A DNA stretch of 64,000 nt from Zoroaster sp. YZ-2022 (taxonomy: Eukaryota; Echinodermata; Asteroidea; Forcipulatida; Zoroasteridae). Positions within the stretch are counted from its first letter, which is position 1. The number at the start of each line of letters is the position of its first letter. The DNA is taken from the NCBI GenBank assembly GCA_029582265.1, contig CM055831.1, positions 186,001 to 250,000 of the forward strand, written 5' to 3'. A program made the translations under genes and the position numbers. This document shows, in pieces, positions 58,915-64,000 of this stretch. Below the pieces are notes generated by a model. The model was not told where the DNA came from. It made no database searches and saw only the letters and a list, made by a program, of their open reading frames with translations.

Positions 58915-59760
58915 GAAAATGCGAAAGCTGATCTACCCTTTGGTACAGGTCCAGTTGCTGGTAGTCCAGATGTTGTTTTAAAGCAACATATGGTAGAGCG
59001 TCAAGCGTACCATGGAAAATCATTCATTGAAAACCACGTACATAAATGTTGCCAGGTAAGAACTACTACTATAACTATAAATCCTACTTGTAACAGACTA
59101 ATGTAACAATTTGGTTATTGCACATGTACGGCTATCCTTGATCACATCTCTGCTTCTTTATAATTCAACAGGTTAAAGTCATCAATGAACTCACAAGTGC
59201 ACCCCATAGAACATTGCAAGACATGGTCTGTGAAGACATTCCAGTTGTGCGTCACAAGGAGCTTTTTTCGTAAAGCTGCACAAGTCGGATTAGTTTGGGG
59301 ATATATTCCTCAAATTTGCTAACACGCATTTCGCCATCAACCATGCAAGGGCATTGACATCTGATGATTTGAGACGCATTGGTAATTATTCCTCTCATTC
59401 CTCACTCTTTTGTGTTGTACGGTATGTATCCAATCCCAAACAATGAGTAATTGAAATATTGTTTTCATCACAGATATGTGCATCAAAATTTTCATGGCAT
59501 TATACCGAGAAAACTTCCATAACTCATCCATTACTCCCAAAATGCATTTGTTGGAGAGCCATGCAATTGACCAGTTGACCAGGTTTAGTATGGGATTTGG
59601 CTTAATAAATGAACAGGGGGGAGAGCTTGATACATACAGAGTTTAACAGGACAGGTCGTGTAGTACAGGGAATGACTTTCAGCGACTGATGACAAAGATG
59701 AAACGTCACCACCTGTCAACCACACGTGAAATTCAAGCCAAAGTGATCTCTAGGGAAAAG
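58915..59760 (+). pseudogene. RAG1-like gene, third copy (last three exons)
   Basis: Exons lie at 58915-59055, 59172-59381 and from 59474. The first (LPFGTGPVAGSPDVV, then QAYHGKSFIENHVHKCCQ) is exactly 141 bp, the same as exon 8 of the large copy. The second is 210 bp versus 211 and has frame lesions around a T-run near 59264. The third holds ITPKMHLLESHAIDQL and GLINEQGGEL, then shifts frame before the rest of the catalytic block. Exons 1-7 are missing. It is on the opposite strand from the large copy. Confidence 0.8.
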
Positions 59761-60908
59761 AATAGAAAGGAAAGAATAAATATTTATTGATGTTTTATAT
59801 GTAAACAATCATATTTGGAGGAGGGTGTGCATAAGTGCTACCCCCTCCCACAGTGAATAGGTTAGTACTAGTAGGCGTTTAAACTTGTTATCACTCTACA
59901 TAAAAACTTGGACGACTTTAATGCAAACTTCTGCAAAATGCTAATGCAAACCAATTTGACAAGATGGGTTACAATGGGTTACATTACTACTTGATTGCCT
60001 CATAAAAATCTTCAAATTTTGTTCATCAAGAGAAACTAAATCACCCTATAGCAAAGTGTACCTAGCAGCTTACCCTTGCTTTAGTCAATTAATTTATTTA
60101 ATATTTTAAAATTGTTATTGAAAATGTTTTATACCTTTTTCTGGGTGCCAGGATTCATAAAGTTTTGTACATATGTACATGTACGTATGTACACTTCTTG
60201 CGAATGCAAATTACAAACTAGTGTTACAACAATTTGTTTCTATTGCAGCAATAACATTCACTTACCATAACAAATTCTCTTCGATGCTGCATTCATATGA
60301 AATATTAATTCCAAGCCTACCCACTCACCTGTACATAAATTTATTTCAGGAACTGCTCCCAGTCAGGGTTTTGCCTCTCGATTGTAGTCTCAACTTTAGC
60401 AAGTGTTCAATAAAAAGGCTGTGAAACAAATATAATTATTTACTTTCATAGTATACTAGTACATTCTCATGTTTATAGATTAAGAATTTCAGTGGTAAAT
60501 TAAAAATGTACAGAACTAGTAATATTAATAATGTGCACATGCGTAGGCCTACGTGGAGTATATTATATGCCTACGGGTCATCATACTAGTGTAGTTATAG
60601 TGGAAAGTAATTTATACTTTATTTATTTATTTATTTTGTAAATACTTATTTAATGCCAATGCACGCGGGCCCTGAAAAAAACAGCGCCGATGTTGAAAAT
60701 GAAAAATTTGACCGAGAGCCGGAACTACTCAAGTCTAAGTTAGTTTTTACCGTTGAGGGCGTTTTATATTACTATTGTTTAATTGTTGTGCATATTAATG
60801 AGATGACATCACTTGACAACGTATACAACCACACTGAAAAACACGTATTTCTTGTTCAACACTTAAATACTGGATTTTTATTCATTTTTTACAATGTTAC
60901 AGAATAAT
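59761..60908. other. Intergenic stretch before viral element
   Basis: AT-rich, with short GTACATGTAC palindromes near 60170. No supported gene is seen. The viral boundary must lie near or below 60877, but no terminal repeat or target duplication is evident. Confidence 0.5.
60877..60882 (-). terminator. PolyA signal after the capsid frame
   Basis: AATAAA on the minus strand lies 27 bp beyond the capsid stop, in the position of a viral polyadenylation signal. It may be viral or fortuitous. Confidence 0.5.
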
Positions 60909-62072
60909 TTAATATAATTTAGCAAGTTTAGATGGTGGAAATTGTACTTCTGATGGATGACAACTGTTCAATTCACCCGATTTCTTATATACGGATTCTC
61001 CTCCTTCAATCTGTTCGGCTGCACTTGCGATAAAACCTGTGAGTGGTCTTTGTTTATCTTTCCAAGATTGTGGATTTGATCCTAATGTATCCTGCGGTCT
61101 GGAACGTTTAACACCATAATGTGGAGCTAACCATTGTCCGTATCCTCCTGTTTCTTGCGTACTTTCAATTGCACAGAAATATGTAATATTTAATTTACAA
61201 TTGATTGGCATTGGATTATTTTGACTATCCAGATACGTTGGTAACCGAATATAAACATCAGGAGATCCACGTGGAGAACCACCAGTCAACGTAAACATGT
61301 CTTGAAATTGTGAAGTACCAGGGACATATTGCTGCCGTGTACTACTCGTATTACAACGCACTGGATTATCTGCTCTCATCGGTGCGTATTTGGTGTGCAT
61401 ATTATAATCTGGTAAGTATTTATCACTTTCTTCCCATGGATCAATATGTTGAAATGTTTTTGTTGCTATATTCGGATCAGAATCATGCGTCATTTCATCT
61501 TCTAAGGTCAACCATTGTTCTGGTAAAGATGTCGGCCACCATCCTGCTGTTCCATTCCACGTATGTGTAAATGGTTTTGTTGTCGGTTGATTGAAGAATG
61601 TATTGTCTCCTCGTCTTAGTTCGACGACTGCCCATTTTTCTGCATCTCCTAGCGTGATTTAATTCATCGAATCCGTTTTATGATGATACGCATATGTTTG
61701 TACTGTTTGCGTCACATCTAATTCTGGTGTTTCCAATGCCATTTCAGATCTGTTCAGAGTTTCGTGTGCTTGAAAATTAAAGTTGGGTAATGAAGTTGGT
61801 CTGTCTCGACCGTGAGCTGCAAAATAACCATCATTATCCACCAGGATTTCATATGCTTTAAGACTTTGCATAAAAGCTGTTTTGATGGTAGTTGCTCCTC
61901 CGAGTGTACACAATTGATCCATCATCGGTACTACATTGTCGATGGTAAAACCCTGACTTTTAATTCGCCATTTTTTAGCTGTCATCTGCATCACTCCCCA
62001 TTCACGTGGTGTCATGGCCGCTTTCAGAAAATTGTACGGCACATTGGTCAGACCGTGTTGTAGTTTAAATTT
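60909..62072 (-). pseudogene. Capsid C-terminal shell segment with one stop
   Basis: The frame opens around the heptamer at 62066-62072. It contains TPREWGVMQMTAKKWRIKSQ, the conserved 'TPxxWxxLxxxxxxxRIxxxxF' region of parvoviral capsids, and later VYIRLPTYLDS and INCKLNITYFCAIE near the C-terminus. A TAA at 61659-61661 interrupts it, with the same frame continuing open on the far side. It ends at 60909. The C-terminal tail ends in a Lys-Leu-rich segment. Confidence 0.8.
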
Positions 62073-63090
62073 ATTTTTATTCCCTTATTAGGGATGGTGT
62101 CGATGTAGTGCGTAAAAGATTTTGAGAAGAATTTTGTTCCTCCTCCTGGTCCTCCGTCGACGTCATGGTGTCCGGGATCGGCTGTAGTGGGTCCCAAGTC
62201 ACCCCCGGCAGCATCGTCCGTCGAAGCGGCCATGTCTCCGGGTACTTCAGGTTCGTAAATCCCACTGTCTGGTGGAAACGTTGGTGGAGGGCTTTGAGGC
62301 GTCTCTGGCAAATGTTGCCCGTCGTCGGTGTCGGAGTAATCTGGTACGGGTGGCAATTGGTCGGGATCGATATCGGGGTGGAAGGGGTCACTGTCGTGGT
62401 CTGGTCTGGGTTGTTTTGCTGGGGGAGGTCGATCGGAGTCACCGCCAGTATCGCTCGATCCCGGGCGTTTAATTCCTTCTCCGGATGGTTGAGAATCTTG
62501 GTCCTCAGTTTGCTCAACATCTTGTGAATGTGTACAAGTTTTTTGAGTAGACCAACTTTTAAAGGCATCTTCGGGTGAATCGTATTGATTTAAAGAATTC
62601 AGCGGTGTCTGCCATTCGTGGAAAGATAAATTACACGCGTTTCTTTCTACGCTCTCAGGTGACCAATAAGGTATCGTTTGTGAATCGGAAGATTGTATAT
62701 TGGAAGGACCCGATTGTGAATTTTCAATATGAGGTGCATGTTGACTTCCATAACTATGATCAACTGCTACCAATTCTGGCGTCCAATCTTCACCCCAATC
62801 AAGAACGTGAGCATGTTCTTCATCTAAAAGTGGCGGTAATCCTTTTCTATTTGTTTGTCCAAAGTTTCTTTCGGGTGCTAATCCGAGTAGAGTTTTTAAA
62901 TCCCATAATAAATCCCATCTAGCATTATTTCTTGCTAATAATTTAACGTATGCTTTTCCTTGTCTTTTTGACGTAATTCCAAATTGTAAATACCATGGAT
63001 CCGGATTAAAATCTTCATCGTAATTTACATGTGGATTTCTACTGACGTAAGTTGCATCGACGTGCGGATGAGCTCCGAGATTTTTTCCGG
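62048..63090 (-). pseudogene. Capsid middle segment, Pro/Asp-rich to Gly-rich
   Basis: This frame overlaps the previous one for about 65 bp and continues with DPWYLQFGITSKRQGKAYVK. It passes through an extended Pro/Asp-rich, presumably disordered region (RPPPAKQPRPDHD, containing a basic patch) and a Gly-rich stretch (DGGPGGG), and enters the first capsid strands (KFFSKSFTHYIDTI). A Gly-rich stretch at this place is typical of the VP2/VP3 start in parvoviruses. It ends with a TGA at 62048, 18 bp after the heptamer AAATTTA. Confidence 0.75.
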
Positions 63091-64000
63091 TGTAGCTAAA
63101 ATTCCTGTTTGCATTAAATCGGTATAATCACGATGGGCTTTATGCAAATTTACTTGATAATCGCCCATTACCCATCCGTTAACGACATTATTTTCTCCCG
63201 TTCTCGGAAAATTTTCATTGGGTAGAACTACTGCACGATATCCGACTTCTGCAAACCATCGTCTGATAGGATTACCTTGCGGTAACGATGACGGATCAAT
63301 ATTAAATTTAGAATAACAATATTGTCCGATATGATTTTTATGAATATTCGCTACATCGATACGTTCGAAATGTTGATACGGAAACGGTAATGGTCCAAAA
63401 TGTTGTTTTCTATTAGGCCATCCTTTTGCGTGACGGTCTAACATTATTTTTTGTACGCCTTTACCGCTATTCCAATCATCTTGATGTGCGTACGGCCTTC
63501 GCAAATAATGTTCTCTGGGATCATGGGGTCGACCGTCGATACTCATTTGCCAACAATGTTCTAAATATATATTATCGGGATCTAAAGGTGGAGTATATTC
63601 GATGACGGCTACGCTATCTAAATGATCATAAGTTGTACCGATGTCATCTTTCCACATGAAATGTTTAGCAGCTCCCGCATTCGGACGAAATACTTTATCG
63701 GTTAAACGTGGAAATTGCGTATCAAACCATAGTTTAGTTTGAAACAAACTTTTCACGACAAATCCAGTTAATCCGGTCACTTTATACAAATTAAAAATAA
63801 ATGTTTTATCGGCGAGATTGGTCGAGATGGCCGGATCTGCATACATCTTATCGTGTATTTGACATATAGCATCCAATTCGTCGACTGGTTTTCTCGTAAA
63901 ATCGTGAGTTCCGGGTCCGCAATAATTATATCCCCATAAATGTACGGGAAATGGAAGAAACGGTTTATCGCATTCGGCAGGTGAATCCAAAAACGGTAAT
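63025..64000 (-). pseudogene. Parvovirus VP1 N-terminal part with phospholipase A2
   Basis: The frame is open at the window edge, so the true start is outside. About 20 residues in is a calcium-loop motif (GYNYCGPGT), followed by VDELDAICQIHDKMY with the catalytic His-Asp pair, as in parvoviral VP1 phospholipase A2, which breaches the endosome during entry. The canonical loop is YLGPGN, so the Cys and Thr are unusual. About 250 further residues (to a TAA at 63025) have no recognised domain, and most parvoviral VP1 proteins have no comparable segment. The frame likely ends artificially at the T6 run at 63081-63086. Confidence 0.85.

Larger units (their letters stand above)
60909..64000 (-). 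mobile_element. Endogenous parvovirus-like element, capsid region
   Basis: About 3.1 kb on the minus strand encodes one capsid-type protein in three successive frames, truncated by the window edge. The order is phospholipase A2 domain, an unusually long linker region, a Pro/Asp-rich and Gly-rich segment, and a C-terminal capsid shell part. Breaks are a frame change near 63081-63086, another near 62066-62072, and a stop at 61659-61661. Base composition is less AT-rich than the surroundings. The replication (NS1) gene is not in the window. An exogenous contaminant cannot be excluded by sequence alone, but the flanking host-like repeats on the same sequence favour integration. Confidence 0.85.

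Noticed and set aside
60653..60907. Open frame on the plus strand next to the viral element
   Set aside because: It has low complexity of signal, no family resemblance and overlaps the viral polyA region; probably chance.
62165..62527. Plus-strand open frames across the capsid middle segment
   Set aside because: They are antisense shadows of the Pro/Asp-rich capsid region and have no motif of their own.
60909..64000. Free virus genome or contamination
   Set aside because: The sequence is continuous with animal-type repeats and has a stop and frame changes; an integrated copy is more likely, though read evidence would be decisive.

Overview
The window looks like a transposon-dense, AT-rich nuclear region from an invertebrate animal. 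A marine deuterostome, probably an echinoderm, is my best guess. The reasons are consensus GT-AG introns, a metazoan histone 3' stem-loop, many 'taggcctac'-type repeats, and RAG1-like, Harbinger, Academ-like and piggyBac-like genes. The species is inference. I see no ordinary complete host gene. Almost every recognisable coding block belongs to a mobile element, an expanded transposon-like gene family, or an endogenous virus.

Layout. 26-3353 is a TIR transposon carrying an XPG/FEN1-like nuclease. 3588-4200 is fold-back repeat. 4398-4859 is an IRE1/RNase L-like kinase exon abutting a gypsy pol fragment (4892-7221), which is itself split by a TIR insertion. A C2H2 ORF (7267-7956) overlaps an antisense exon (7821-8145). 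9589-9888 is LTR-like. 9965-14125 is a PIF/Harbinger element with near-perfect 43-bp TIRs, a TAA target duplication, a Myb-like gene and a broken transposase. A CACTG-type MITE (15979-16768) and a 430-bp palindrome (17009-17441) follow.

The centre holds a RAG1-like gene. A ten-exon copy on the minus strand (20698-26361) has a RAG1-type N-terminal zinc region, a RING finger, a C2H2 finger, and a split RNase H-type catalytic domain with the RAG1 zinc pairs. An internally deleted copy lies at 17567-18490 and a C-terminal fragment at 58915-59760. All three carry lesions. No RAG2-like Kelch gene is visible.

27-37 kb holds small orphan exons, a 26-residue coding minisatellite, a LINE 3' end (32791-34020) and a degraded piggyBac gene (34140-36848). 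37178-41165 is a CACTG-ended element with TA duplications carrying a SAM-like gene. 41454-45710 is another TIR element with a repeated 23-mer. 46271-46941 is a MITE, followed by a histone-type stem-loop and a broken Tc1 transposase (47000-48006). 49518-53288 holds a multi-exon gene of an expanded, uncharacterised transposase-like family. 55498-55911 is a hAT-type MITE with a perfect 8-bp duplication. 55949-57289 is another TIR element.

The right edge (60909-64000, minus strand) is a parvovirus-like capsid gene beginning with a phospholipase A2 domain and running off the window. It is almost continuous. It changes frame twice, both times in the -1 sense, at a T6/A6 run and at a heptamer of slippery-site form, and it has one in-frame stop. 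It reads as an endogenous viral element of rather recent date.
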